Numbered from the stretch's first letter, positions 1 to 8,092 are shown. The stretch: DNA of 28,825 nt from Candidatus Uhrbacteria bacterium (GCA_003511125.1 DOJV01000020.1:1-28825); one strand, 5' to 3'. Translations and numbers: made by a program. The notes: generated by a model not told the origin, from the sequence alone.

Positions 1-220
1 TCATGAACGACTGGCATTTTGAGACGACACCGGCTTTTGAAACAAAAAATAGCCATTTTTTAGCTAAGGTTAGGGATGGATAGGATTTTGGACAGTTATG
101 CTCCGCGGTGGACTTGTGAGATTTGTCCCAATATTTAGGAACGCTATATTTTGGCATAAAAATCGGTTAAAGTCAAGGGCTGTTGGCTTATTTTGGTTGT
201 TTTCGAAGGTTTTTTGGTTT

Positions 221-249
221 ATGACAGGCCTCTAAAATCGTGATATCCT
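221..249 (+). promoter_or_regulatory. Candidate promoter for the CYTH gene
   Basis: ATGACA (221-226) and TATCCT (244-249) are separated by 17 nt and resemble sigma70 -35/-10 boxes. The start codon at 259 would lie only a few bases after the expected transcription start, and there is no Shine-Dalgarno sequence, so the mRNA may be leaderless. The rest of 1-220 shows no gene or strong structure that I can support. Confidence 0.4.
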
Positions 250-258
250 GTAAGTCTT

Positions 259-837
259 ATGAATATCGAATACGAAGCCACTTTTTGGCCCATTAACAAA
301 GATGAAATTCGCGCTCGGCTCAAGGCTGTTCATGCCGAACTGGTTCGATCGGAGTTTTTGCAGAAGCGCAAAGTTTTCAACATGCCCGAAGGCCACAAAA
401 TTAAAGGTGGCTGGATGCGGGTACGCGACGAGGGCGACAAGGTTACTCTGTCACTTAAAATCGTCGACGGCGAAAAAACCGAAGATCAAAAAGAGCTTTG
501 TCTTAAAGTCGATAATTTTGATCAAGCGGTTGATCTTTTAAAAACCGTTGGTTGCGAAGAAAAAGCTTATCAAGAAACTAGGCGCGAGATTTGGAAACTT
601 GATAGTGTTGAGGTGACAATCGACGAATGGCCGTTTTTGGAACCTTTGGTTGAGGTTGAAGGAAGTTCTGAAGAAAGTGTCAGGGCAGTTTCAGAAAAAC
701 TGGATTTTGACTGGAGTCAAGCTTGTTTCTGTTCGATCGATACTATCTACGCAAAAAAGTACGGAATTAGTAATGACACTTTTAACAATCACTCGCCGCT
801 GATTATTTTTGAAATGGATAATCCTTTTGCTCCTTAG
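259..837 (+). CDS. CYTH-domain protein (CyaB/thiamine-triphosphatase-like)
   Basis: A 192-residue protein with the layout of the CYTH fold, the family of class IV adenylate cyclases and triphosphate-cleaving enzymes that bind a triphosphate and metal inside a beta tunnel. The N-terminus shows EYEAT (residues 4-8), matching the family ExExK signature except that the final Lys is Thr. Further in are an arginine in WMRVRDEG and the charged strand VTLSLKIV, and the C-terminal half has an acidic strand (EVEG) as in CyaB-like proteins. Many CPR genomes carry such proteins as 'class IV adenylate cyclase', but the substrate cannot be told from sequence. The start at 259 sits just after a promoter-like sequence and lacks a ribosome binding site. 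The gene is monocistronic, with 130 nt before the next gene. The assignment to CYTH is fairly firm; the reaction is unknown. Confidence 0.75.
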   Translation: MNIEYEATFWPINKDEIRARLKAVHAELVRSEFLQKRKVFNMPEGHKIKGGWMRVRDEGDKVTLSLKIVDGEKTEDQKELCLKVDNFDQAVDLLKTVGCEEKAYQETRREIWKLDSVEVTIDEWPFLEPLVEVEGSSEESVRAVSEKLDFDWSQACFCSIDTIYAKKYGISNDTFNNHSPLIIFEMDNPFAP

Positions 838-967
838 TTGCTCCGAATTTTTTATCAGAATTAAATTAAGGTTTGTAGCGTCCCCAAGGGGATCCCCTAA
901 GTTACAGCGCAGGCTGAAGGATAATAAAAACCCATGTTCGTCATTTTAGGCACGTGGGCAAACATCT

Positions 968-1552
968 ATGCTCCCGTTAGAAATCTATAAACAACTCTTA
1001 GTAGAATTCGGTCCTCAACACTGGTGGCCCAAACACTGCGACAAAAAGCGTCCGGGTTTTGATCCGCGATTTGAGATAATCGTCGGTGCGGTTTTGACTC
1101 AAAACACTTCCTGGAAGAATGTCGAGAAAGCTATCGAGTGCTTATTCGAAAAAAACTTGCTCGACGCCGAGTCAATCTCCAAAACACCGCTTCGTCGGCT
1201 CGAGAGCTGTATTCATTCTTCTGGCTACTATCGCCAAAAAGCTAAAAAACTGAAAATTGTCGCCAGATTTTTCCTTGAACACAAAAAGAGGCCAAACAGG
1301 GAAGATCTTTTGTCACTGTGGGGTGTTGGGAAAGAGACCGCCGACTCCATCCTCCTCTACGCCTTCAATCACCCAATCTTCGTCGTCGACGTCTACACCC
1401 GCCGTCTGCTCGCTGCGCACAAGCAAAAGAAACTTTCCGAGGCGGATTATGATAAGATAAAAGGGTTCTTCGAAACCCAACTACCGTCGGACGCCAAGTT
1501 GTTTAATGAGTATCATGCCCTAATCGTAAGATGGGGCAAAGAAAAAATATGA
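968..1552 (+). CDS. Endonuclease III-family DNA glycosylase (MagIII-like)
   Basis: A 194-residue helix-hairpin-helix DNA glycosylase that would remove damaged bases in base excision repair. The hairpin-helix is LWGVGKETADSILL (about 118-130), followed by the catalytic aspartate region VVDVYTRR with Asp141. In endonuclease III the hairpin reads GVGRKTA and carries the Schiff-base lysine; here the matching residue is Glu123, as in monofunctional 3-methyladenine glycosylases of the MagIII type. The early motif VGAVLTQNTSWKNVEKA is typical of the family. The protein ends at HALIVRWGKEKI and lacks the four-cysteine iron-sulfur tail of classical Nth. Its stop overlaps the next start (ATGA at 1549-1552), so the two genes are probably co-translated. 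It could still act on other alkylated bases. Confidence 0.8.
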   Translation: MLPLEIYKQLLVEFGPQHWWPKHCDKKRPGFDPRFEIIVGAVLTQNTSWKNVEKAIECLFEKNLLDAESISKTPLRRLESCIHSSGYYRQKAKKLKIVARFFLEHKKRPNREDLLSLWGVGKETADSILLYAFNHPIFVVDVYTRRLLAAHKQKKLSEADYDKIKGFFETQLPSDAKLFNEYHALIVRWGKEKI

Positions 1553-1974
1553 AAGAAACCTGGCTAAAACCACCAGAGATCAAAGACCTCTCCAAAACAG
1601 AGGTATTGCACCACCGTCTAAGTATCGAAGTTGATGGCAAAGAAATCGGCAAAGCCGAACTGATTTATTTTGGCCGGCCGATTAGATTTTATCTTCTAGA
1701 AAATCTTAGAATTGATCCAGACTATCGTGGATTTCGTTTCAGTAGTCGGGCCATTGAATCTATAAATAAATTTCTTGACAATAAAAAAACCCCTGGAGTT
1801 TTAGTAAACGTAATTTCAGAAGATTCAAAAAGTCGTGGTCTTTACGAGCGACACGACTGGAAGCCAACTTCTTTTAAAGATATTTTGGTCTACTCAAAAA
1901 AAGATTTACCAAAAGATGTTTTAGCAGAAATGATTTTAAGACTTACCAAGTGGTACAATCACGATTCAAAATAA
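1549..1974 (+). CDS. GNAT-family acetyltransferase
   Basis: A 141-residue protein with the core pattern of GCN5-related N-acetyltransferases: beta-strand YLLENLRIDPDYRGFRF (the acetyl-CoA pyrophosphate-loop region, here RGFRFS rather than the usual RGxGxG), a helix SSRAIESINKFL, a strand GVLVNVIS, and then the typical SKGLYERHGW-like segment, here SRGLYERHDWKP. Substrate unknown. I chose the ATG at 1549 because it overlaps the TGA of the glycosylase gene in an ATGA arrangement typical of translational coupling; an in-frame ATG at 1531 would add six residues (MGQRKN) wholly inside the upstream gene. The divergence of the acetyl-CoA loop lowers confidence that it is an active acetyltransferase. 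Confidence 0.65.
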   Translation: MKETWLKPPEIKDLSKTEVLHHRLSIEVDGKEIGKAELIYFGRPIRFYLLENLRIDPDYRGFRFSSRAIESINKFLDNKKTPGVLVNVISEDSKSRGLYERHDWKPTSFKDILVYSKKDLPKDVLAEMILRLTKWYNHDSK

Positions 1975-2007
1975 TAACTCGACTCCACCCCAAATCTTCC
2001 TTTGTTG

Positions 2008-2032
2008 AAAAAAAGGGGTGTGGCGAGCCACA
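2008..2032 (-). terminator. Second terminator-like hairpin downstream of the 59-residue protein gene
   Basis: Read on the minus strand, the hairpin TGTGG-CTCG-CCACA (2019-2032) is followed by CCCC and seven T residues (2014-2008). It lies behind the first terminator at 2043-2086 and would back it up. Confidence 0.45.
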
Positions 2033-2042
2033 TATCCCACAT

Positions 2043-2086
2043 AAAAAAAAGCCGCGCCTCCAGAACAGGAACGCGACGATGCGCGG
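2043..2086 (-). terminator. Rho-independent terminator of the 59-residue protein gene
   Basis: On the minus strand a GC-only 6-bp stem (CCGCGC at 2086-2081 with GCGCGG at 2057-2052) closes a 23-nt loop and is followed, after one C, by eight T residues. It starts 17 nt after the stop codon at 2104, which supports that small gene as a real transcription unit. Confidence 0.6.
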
Positions 2087-2103
2087 AAAATGACCAAGCC
2101 GGA

Positions 2104-2283
2104 CTAATCTTCCTTGGGTATGTCCTTCAGGGACTTCTTGCCCTCGGTCGGCCCGACGAGCATGGCGAGGTTGGCGGAGATGGTTTTGAACACCATCAAG
2201 ATACCGAGGTTCGTACAAAAAAGCCCAACACCGAAGAAAATGATGGTGAAAGAATCGAAGTCGCCGAGTGAAACCACTGTCAT
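2104..2283 (-). CDS. Small membrane protein, 59 residues
   Basis: The ORF can be extended to 2496, but the start I choose is the ATG at 2283-2281, because GGAGGT sits 4 nt upstream, the best Shine-Dalgarno sequence in this window. The product begins MTVVSLGDFD, has one long hydrophobic stretch (about residues 11-31, SFTIIFFGVG onward) that looks membrane-spanning, and a short charged tail ending KKSLKDIPKED. Two terminator-like hairpins follow directly. It is transcribed away from the helicase-nuclease gene, whose start is 67 nt from its own. I do not recognise a family. The bases 2284-2496 in the same frame overlap the helicase coding region and are not part of the gene. Confidence 0.65.
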   Translation of the reverse strand: MTVVSLGDFDSFTIIFFGVGLFCTNLGILMVFKTISANLAMLVGPTEGKKSLKDIPKED

Positions 2284-2350
2284 TGGCACCTCCAGAACAT
2301 TGCCGTGAGTGGCCCAAAAACATATCAAAAAGAATAAAAAATGTCGCCTT

Positions 2351-5320
2351 ATGTCTCCCAAAAAGAAAATTCCACCTTCCAAACTCCTCACCAACCTAAA
2401 CAAGGAACAACTCGCGGCCGTCGCCCATAAGGGTGGTCCACTTATGATTGTCGCCGGCGCCGGGACTGGCAAGACAACAGTTATCACCAAACGCATCGCT
2501 TGGCTTATCGAGCAGGGAATTACTAAACCGGAAAATATTCTGGCCCTAACTTTTACCGAAAAAGCCGCGGCCGAGATGGAGGAACGGATAGATCTTTTGT
2601 TGCCATATGGTTATGTCGATCTTCAGGTTTCCACCTTTCACTCTTTTTGTGAAAAAATTCTTCGCGATTACGGGGTTGAGGTTGGTTTGTCGCGCGAGTT
2701 TAAGTTGACGAGCGAGCTTGATGCTTGGCTTTTGGCTCGCGCGAATTTTGATCGTTTCGAGCTCGACTATTATCGACCGCTCGGCAATCCGACAAAATAT
2801 TTGCGATCGCTTTTAAGTCACTTTTCGCGGGTCAAAGACGAAATGATTTCGCCAGACGATTACTTGGCTCACGCCGAGGGTGAGCGGGCCAATTTGGATT
2901 CGACGAATTCGGACGAGGAAGCGACTTCCGAAGTCGCTCGTTTAAACGAACTGGCTCGGGCTTATCACACCTATCAGCAAATCTTGCTTGAAAACGATTC
3001 GCTTGATTTTGGTGACTTGATTTTGTACACACTTTTTCTTTTAAAAAAACGCCCGCGGGTTCTTAAAATTTTGCGCGAGAAATATAAGTTTATTTTGGTT
3101 GATGAGTTCCAAGATACTAACTGGGCTCAGTACGAGTTGATTAAACTTTTATCGGCGCCGGATAATAATTTGACGGTGGTGGCGGACGACGACCAAAGTG
3201 TCTACGCCTTCCGCGGCACCTCGGTTTTTAATGTCTTGCGTTTTCAGGGCGACTATTCGGGTTGCGCTCGGGTGGTTTTGAACAAAAATTATCGTTCCGG
3301 TCAAAAAATTCTTGACTGCGCTTATAATTTTATTCAAAAAAATAATCCAAACCGACTCGAGTGCCAGGCCGGACTTGACGGCAAACCGTTCGATAAACGC
3401 TTGGTTTCGCAAGCACCGTTGCCGGGACATGCTGAACACTTACATTACTCAACGCTTTCAGAAGAAACTCGCGGCGTGGCCGAAAAGATTTTACTGCTTC
3501 GTGAAAAACATCCGGATGCTAATTGGAGTGATTTTGGAGTTCTGGTTCGGGCCAATTCCGCGGCCAATGATTTTATCGCGGCTTTTGAACGCTATCATAT
3601 TCCGTATCAGTTTATGGCACTGCGTGGTTTGTATGTGAAGCCGGTGGTTTTGGATTTGGTGGCCTTGCTCGAAGTGGTCGATAATCCGTATCAGAGTCCA
3701 AGTTTGTATCGTTTACTGGCGCACGACGTTTTTAAACTTTCGTCGCACGATCTTTCAACCCTTAATCATTTTGCTAAACGCAAAGGCAAAATGCTCTACG
3801 ACGCTTGCCGCCAAGCTCGAGTTGTCGAAGATATGTCCCCGGAAGGCGTCGAAATTGTCGAACGCTTACTTTCAATCATCTCCAAACTTTCCGAAGCCGC
3901 CAAGCAAAAAAGATCTTCAGAAATTATTATTGCCGCTTCCAAAGAATCCGGTTTATTGGAATTCGTCAACAAACTTTCTGAAGCCAAAAAACAAGAAGAT
4001 TTTCGTTTCCTTCACCAATTTTACGAACGTGTTAAAAAATTCGAGAGCCGAGCCGCGGAAAAAACTCTTCACGCTTTTCTTGAAGAGTTTCGTCACGAGC
4101 GCGATGCTGGCGAGGAAGGCTCGTTATCACTCGACGTCGAGGCCGGGCCGGATTTGGTTAAGATCATGACCGTGCATGGTTCCAAAGGCCTCGAGTTTCG
4201 TTTTGTTTTTATTGTCAATCTTGTCGATCGCCGTTTCCCGACTTCCGAGAGAAGGGAAGCGATCGCTTTGCCACCAGCCTTGATCAAAGAAAAATTGCCC
4301 GAGGGCGATTTTCATTTGGAAGAAGAGCGCCGGTTGTTTTACGTAGCCATGACCCGAGCCAAAGACGCACTCTATTTCACCTCGGCCGAGGATTACGGTG
4401 GCGCTCGCAAACGCAAGCTCTCGCGCTTCTTATTTGAACTCGGATTAGAAGAGCCCGAGGCTGTCTCGATCGACGCACTTGGTCCGTTTGTTGAAGATGA
4501 GGTTTTGCCGCCTGAGGCCGTGCTCGTGCCTTATCGCATTCCCAAACAACTCAGCTTCACTCAGCTCCGAGCTTTTGAATCTTGCCCGCTTCAATACAAG
4601 TTTGCCCACATCCTTGAAATTCCGGTTTTTGAATCCTGGAGTTTGTCGTTTGGAAAAACCATGCACAACACCCTGCAAGCTTTTTTTCAACTCTGGATCG
4701 AGAGAACCGGCAGTCAGCAAGGATTATTGTTCGAGGCAGCAAAAAAAGAAAACAGCAAAAACAAAGCTCCAGTCTCGCTCGAAGAACTCTTAAAATTGTA
4801 TAATGAAAAGTGGATTGATGATTGGTATCAAGACGAAGCTCAAAGACAAGAGTATTTCAAAAAAGGTGAAGAGTCGCTCAAAGAATATTTTGTCCTTCTA
4901 GCTACCAACCCGCCGCGACCAAAGTCGCTCGAGCAAGGCTTTACTTTAAAAATTGGCGAGCTGGCTATCAAGGGTCGAATCGATCGTTTGGATGATGTTG
5001 AAGGCGGCATCGAAATTGTCGACTACAAAACCGGCACGCCAAAAGATAAATTAAGTAAAGATGATCGCGAACAACTTTTAATTTATCAAATTGCCTGCGA
5101 AGATGTTTTGAAACTTAAACCGGTCAAGCTGACTTATCATTATCTTAATAATCACATCGCCCAGTCTTTCATTGGCACACCAAAAGAACTTAGTGAATTA
5201 AAAGAAAAGATTTTGGCGGAATACACCCAAATGAAAGACAGTAATTTTCCGCCCAGCCCGGGGTTTCATTGCAAGTTTTGCGATTTTCGCGACATTTGTG
5301 AATTTCGCAGCGGCGATTAA
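2351..5320 (+). CDS. UvrD/PcrA-type helicase fused to a RecB-family nuclease
   Basis: A 989-residue superfamily 1A DNA helicase with a C-terminal PDDEXK nuclease, a single-chain relative of AddAB/AdnAB that would process DNA ends for recombination. Motifs in order: Q motif LNKEQLAAV, Walker A GAGTGKT (about 36-42), Ia LTFTEKAAAEME, Walker B VDEFQDTN (about 250), III ADDDQSVYAFRG, IV NYRSGQKIL, V TVHGSKGLEF and VI FYVAMTRAKDALYF. The nuclease part shows LSFTQLRAFESCPLQYKF, GRIDRLDD, EIVDYKTGT and CKFCDFRDICEF. One Cys before and a C-x2-C-x5-C set after the active site match the iron-sulfur 'staple' of AddB/Cas4 nucleases. A GTG at 2309 would add 14 residues; I prefer ATG 2351, as the conserved region begins soon after. 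The DUF721 gene follows 3 nt after the stop. Confidence 0.9.
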   Translation: MSPKKKIPPSKLLTNLNKEQLAAVAHKGGPLMIVAGAGTGKTTVITKRIAWLIEQGITKPENILALTFTEKAAAEMEERIDLLLPYGYVDLQVSTFHSFCEKILRDYGVEVGLSREFKLTSELDAWLLARANFDRFELDYYRPLGNPTKYLRSLLSHFSRVKDEMISPDDYLAHAEGERANLDSTNSDEEATSEVARLNELARAYHTYQQILLENDSLDFGDLILYTLFLLKKRPRVLKILREKYKFILVDEFQDTNWAQYELIKLLSAPDNNLTVVADDDQSVYAFRGTSVFNVLRFQGDYSGCARVVLNKNYRSGQKILDCAYNFIQKNNPNRLECQAGLDGKPFDKRLVSQAPLPGHAEHLHYSTLSEETRGVAEKILLLREKHPDANWSDFGVLVRANSAANDFIAAFERYHIPYQFMALRGLYVKPVVLDLVALLEVVDNPYQSPSLYRLLAHDVFKLSSHDLSTLNHFAKRKGKMLYDACRQARVVEDMSPEGVEIVERLLSIISKLSEAAKQKRSSEIIIAASKESGLLEFVNKLSEAKKQEDFRFLHQFYERVKKFESRAAEKTLHAFLEEFRHERDAGEEGSLSLDVEAGPDLVKIMTVHGSKGLEFRFVFIVNLVDRRFPTSERREAIALPPALIKEKLPEGDFHLEEERRLFYVAMTRAKDALYFTSAEDYGGARKRKLSRFLFELGLEEPEAVSIDALGPFVEDEVLPPEAVLVPYRIPKQLSFTQLRAFESCPLQYKFAHILEIPVFESWSLSFGKTMHNTLQAFFQLWIERTGSQQGLLFEAAKKENSKNKAPVSLEELLKLYNEKWIDDWYQDEAQRQEYFKKGEESLKEYFVLLATNPPRPKSLEQGFTLKIGELAIKGRIDRLDDVEGGIEIVDYKTGTPKDKLSKDDREQLLIYQIACEDVLKLKPVKLTYHYLNNHIAQSFIGTPKELSELKEKILAEYTQMKDSNFPPSPGFHCKFCDFRDICEFRSGD

Positions 5321-5323
5321 TTT

Positions 5324-5638
5324 ATGATGCACTCATTAAAAGATCTTTTACCAGACGCCCTGCGCCGCGGCCGCATTGGCCGCGAGGTGGCGACGATAAA
5401 ACTCATCGAAACTTTTAATAATCTGGCCGAGGAGCGTTTACCGGCGAATCGCAAACAAGACGTTCGAGCGATTTCTTACAAAGACCAGATTTTAAACGTG
5501 GCTTGCAAAAACAACTTGGCTGCTCATTGGGTGGTTAGCCAGGAACTAAATTTAATTTCCGCACTTTCGCGTTCGGTTCCCGAGGCTCATGTTTTAAAAA
5601 TAAAACCTAAAAATCAAGTTTCCAATTATGACTTTTAA
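5324..5638 (+). CDS. DUF721/DciA-like protein
   Basis: A 104-residue protein of the DUF721 type: LKDLLPDALRRGRIGREVATIKLIETFNNLA, then a strand-rich segment (AISYKDQILNVAC) and the SQELNLISAL helix. DciA proteins of this family load or assist the replicative helicase DnaB in bacteria lacking DnaC; here only the DUF721 core is present. It starts 3 nt after the helicase-nuclease stop and overlaps the next gene by 11 nt, so it belongs to the same transcription unit. The family is fairly clear from pattern; a DnaB-related role is inferred from the family and not shown here. Confidence 0.65.
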   Translation: MMHSLKDLLPDALRRGRIGREVATIKLIETFNNLAEERLPANRKQDVRAISYKDQILNVACKNNLAAHWVVSQELNLISALSRSVPEAHVLKIKPKNQVSNYDF

Positions 5639-6020
5639 GCAATTTTTAATTACCATGGCCGGAGCTACTTTTATTGTTTGGTTGGCTTGGCTTTTTATTT
5701 TGTTGAATCTTGATCCGGTGGTTTCCGGTTGGTCGGGGTTTTTGTTTTTTTATTGTACTTTGGGTACGGCTTTGGTCGGCACTCTGGCAATTGTCGGCAC
5801 AGCGGTTCGTCGAAGTTTTAGACCCAACGATTTGATTTCGCGACAGGTTTTAGTTTCCTTTAGACAGGCTATTTGGTTGTCGGCTATTTTAGTCACAACC
5901 ATGATTCTTTTCTCGCAGGGAGTTTTTCGCCTGTGGATTATTAGCTTGGTTATAGTTGTTTTTGCTTTTGTGGAATTGGCTTTTTTAAGCGCCCGTCGGC
6001 GTCCGGCGGGCTTTGTTTAA
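5628..6020 (+). CDS. Four-helix membrane protein, unknown function
   Basis: A 130-residue protein with four hydrophobic segments, at about residues 8-28, 36-62, 82-102 and 104-123. A positively charged loop (VRRSFRPNDLISRQ) lies between helices 2 and 3, and the tail is SARRRPAGFV. Start and stop signs are good: its ATG lies 11 nt inside the end of the DUF721 gene, in a different frame. Such short four-helix proteins next to DUF721 are often seen in CPR genomes, but I know of no assigned function. No conserved polar residues suggest a transporter or enzyme. Confidence 0.65.
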   Translation: MTFKQFLITMAGATFIVWLAWLFILLNLDPVVSGWSGFLFFYCTLGTALVGTLAIVGTAVRRSFRPNDLISRQVLVSFRQAIWLSAILVTTMILFSQGVFRLWIISLVIVVFAFVELAFLSARRRPAGFV

Positions 6021-6223
6021 TGACGACATTTTTGTTTCAAGTGAAGTCTTGTCCCGTACCGGCCAATCAGGTATTATATTGATACCTGATATTTAGTTTG
6101 TTCAGTGGCCGTCTGATGTAAAATAGGTCTTGTGGCGAGATTTGGTAAAGGTTGTAAAAAACGCAAATTTACGGCTTTTACAATTTTTACGACTTCTACT
6201 CTCCTGCTCTCCAAAAAAAACCT
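6021..6223 (+). promoter_or_regulatory. Leader region of the mreBCD operon with two inverted repeats
   Basis: This 203-nt gap before mreB has two palindromes. The first is ATCAGGTAT (6066-6074) with ATACCTGAT (6082-6090) around a 7-nt loop. The second is TTGTAAAA (6152-6159) with TTTTACAA (6176-6183), followed by TTTTT. A weak promoter-like pair is TTGTTC (6098-6103) and TAAAAT (6119-6124), but the 15-nt spacing is short. The first palindrome could be an operator or the terminator of the preceding unit; the second, with its T-run, could attenuate or stabilise the mre transcript. Confidence 0.35.
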
Positions 6224-7285
6224 GTGAATAATTTTGTAAACAATTTTCTTGGCAAATTTTCCAAAGACGTGGGAATAGATTTGGGTACGGCCAATACTTT
6301 GGTTTATGTAAAAGACCAGGGGATTGTTATTAACGAGCCTTCGGTTGTGGCCATTAATACTCGCACCGATCAAATCTTGGCTGTTGGCCGCGATGCTCGC
6401 GACATGATTGGTAAAACCCCACCGCATCTTTCTGTGGTCCGACCTTTAACCAAAGGCGTGATTTCTGATTTTGAAGTTACCGAAAAAATGCTTAAGTATT
6501 TTATTGATCAAGTTCATAAAGAATCTAAATCTTTTATTCCTCGACCACGGGTGGTAATAGGTGTACCACCAGAAATTACTGAGGTCGAACGCAAAGCTGT
6601 CGAGGACGCAGTTTTTTCGGCCGGGGCCCGCGAGGTGTTTTTGGTCGAGGAACCAATGTTAGCGGCGATTGGCGCACGGTTACCTGTGGCCGAATCGGTT
6701 GGTACTTTGGTGGTTGATATTGGCGGTGGCACCACTGACATTGCGGTTATCTCGCTAGCCGGTGTGGTTACCTGGAAATCTTTACCAATTGCCGGCGATG
6801 AATTAAATAAAAATATCATTACCTACAGCCGCGATGTTTTCAATCTTTTGCTCGGCGAACGCCAGGCTGAATTGGTAAAAATGCGTGTTGGTAGTGCCAT
6901 TCCGCAAGACGAACCATTGTCTATGGAAATGCGTGGCCGTGATTTACTTTCAGGCCTGCCTAAAGAAATAATTGTCTCGGATTCACAAATTCGCGAAGCC
7001 ATTCACCGCTCGGTTCGCACTATTGTCGAAAACGTAAAAGCTACTCTCGAGGTCACGCCGCCCGAACTGGTGGCCGATATTTACGAACGCGGTATTGTTA
7101 TGATCGGCGGTGGCGCTCTTTTGCGCGGTTTTGATAAATTACTTTCCACCGAAACGGCCATTCCGGTTCGTGTAGCCGACGATCCTTTAACTTGCGTGGT
7201 TCGCGGTGCCGGCTTACTTTTAGAAAACGAAGAACTTTTACGCGACGTAACCCTACCTTCATCCAGAGATGGGGGAATAGTTTAA
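6224..7285 (+). CDS. mreB: Rod-shape actin homologue MreB
   Basis: A 353-residue actin-fold ATPase that forms membrane-bound filaments guiding lateral wall synthesis. The three actin nucleotide motifs are clear: phosphate 1 DVGIDLGTANTLVYV near residue 16, phosphate 2 VVDIGGGTTDIAVIS near 164, and the adenosine motif VMIGGGALLRGFD near 291. The length is normal. It uses a GTG start at 6224, with no Shine-Dalgarno sequence; the short N-terminal extension MNNFVNNFLGKFSK could be the amphipathic membrane-binding helix. It leads the operon mreB-mreC-mreD-mrdA, with mreC 6 nt downstream, so the cell is probably rod-shaped or at least elongates by lateral wall growth. Confidence 0.96.
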   Translation: MNNFVNNFLGKFSKDVGIDLGTANTLVYVKDQGIVINEPSVVAINTRTDQILAVGRDARDMIGKTPPHLSVVRPLTKGVISDFEVTEKMLKYFIDQVHKESKSFIPRPRVVIGVPPEITEVERKAVEDAVFSAGAREVFLVEEPMLAAIGARLPVAESVGTLVVDIGGGTTDIAVISLAGVVTWKSLPIAGDELNKNIITYSRDVFNLLLGERQAELVKMRVGSAIPQDEPLSMEMRGRDLLSGLPKEIIVSDSQIREAIHRSVRTIVENVKATLEVTPPELVADIYERGIVMIGGGALLRGFDKLLSTETAIPVRVADDPLTCVVRGAGLLLENEELLRDVTLPSSRDGGIV

Positions 7286-7291
7286 TTTTCT

Positions 7292-8092
7292 ATGCCGTGG
7301 TTTCAACGGCAAAAATTTTTTTCTTGGTTTATTCCGCCGTTGCTTTTAGCGGCCGTGATTTTGTTTTTCTCAGGTTGCTTGCCCCGAGGTTTGGCCGTAA
7401 TCGAAAAACCTTTGTCTGCCAGCAGTTCCTGGTTTTATAATGTTTGGTCAACTTGGTTTCCCGAAACCACCTCAGCTTCTTACTGTTCGGTTGCCGAGTC
7501 TGGTTTATTAACAGCTTTGGCTGTGGATTTGGTTGATTACAAAAGACTGGAAAAAGAAAACGAAAACCTGCGCGCTCAACTTGATTTTTTTGAACGAGAA
7601 TCTTTTAAACACGTGGCCGCGCAAATTATTAGTCGCTCATCTTCGCCGATTGATTCCCGGTTTGTTATTGATCGTGGGGCCGATGATGGCGTTCAAGAAG
7701 GCGCGGCCGTGGTGGTTTCCAGCGGCCATATGATTGGCAAGGTTTTGATGGTTTCTTCTAAAACTTCGATTGTTCAATCAATCCTGGGTCGCGGGGCCAG
7801 AACCGCGGTCTCGCTTTTTAATACCTCCCGAACCCTGGGAATCAGTGAAGGTGGTGGAGGCACCCTACTATCTTTGCGTTTTATTCCTCAAAACGAATCA
7901 GTGAGCGTCAACAATCTGGTAGTAACTTCGGGGTTGGAAGAATTAATTCCATCAGGCTTGGTTATTGGCGTGGTCACCAGCGTAGAACGCGATTCGGCCG
8001 CGCCTTTTCAAGAAGCTGTAGTTGAGCCCCTGGTTGATATCAGACAGTTTAGTAATATCTCAGTGATTGTTATTGATACCGGCGGCCTATGA
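7292..8092 (+). CDS. mreC: Rod-shape-determining protein MreC
   Basis: A 266-residue bitopic membrane protein. A short cytoplasmic N-terminus is followed by one membrane helix (about residues 8-28, FSWFIPPLLLAAVILFFSG), a coiled coil (KRLEKENENLRAQLDFFERE, about 83-102), and the beta-rich MreC domain, in which RGADDGVQEGAAVVVSSGHMIGKV is typical. MreC scaffolds PBP2 activation by the elongasome. The stop overlaps the mreD start by 4 nt (ATGA at 8089-8092), suggesting coupled translation. Confidence 0.9.
   Translation: MPWFQRQKFFSWFIPPLLLAAVILFFSGCLPRGLAVIEKPLSASSSWFYNVWSTWFPETTSASYCSVAESGLLTALAVDLVDYKRLEKENENLRAQLDFFERESFKHVAAQIISRSSSPIDSRFVIDRGADDGVQEGAAVVVSSGHMIGKVLMVSSKTSIVQSILGRGARTAVSLFNTSRTLGISEGGGGTLLSLRFIPQNESVSVNNLVVTSGLEELIPSGLVIGVVTSVERDSAAPFQEAVVEPLVDIRQFSNISVIVIDTGGL

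Noticed and set aside
1..60. Possible start of a minus-strand gene leaving the left edge (ATG at 56-54)
   Set aside because: Only about 18 codons are visible, with no recognisable product or ribosome binding site.
838..967. Riboswitch or tRNA in the gap after the CYTH gene (TCCCCAAGGGGATCCCC, hairpins)
   Set aside because: The CCCC/GGGG pairing is short, and no riboswitch core or tRNA cloverleaf could be fitted.
1943..2323. Minus-strand 126-codon frame over the 59-residue gene
   Set aside because: Its composition (many His, Arg, Cys) is that of a shadow frame; the frame with the Shine-Dalgarno site and hydrophobic segment is preferred.
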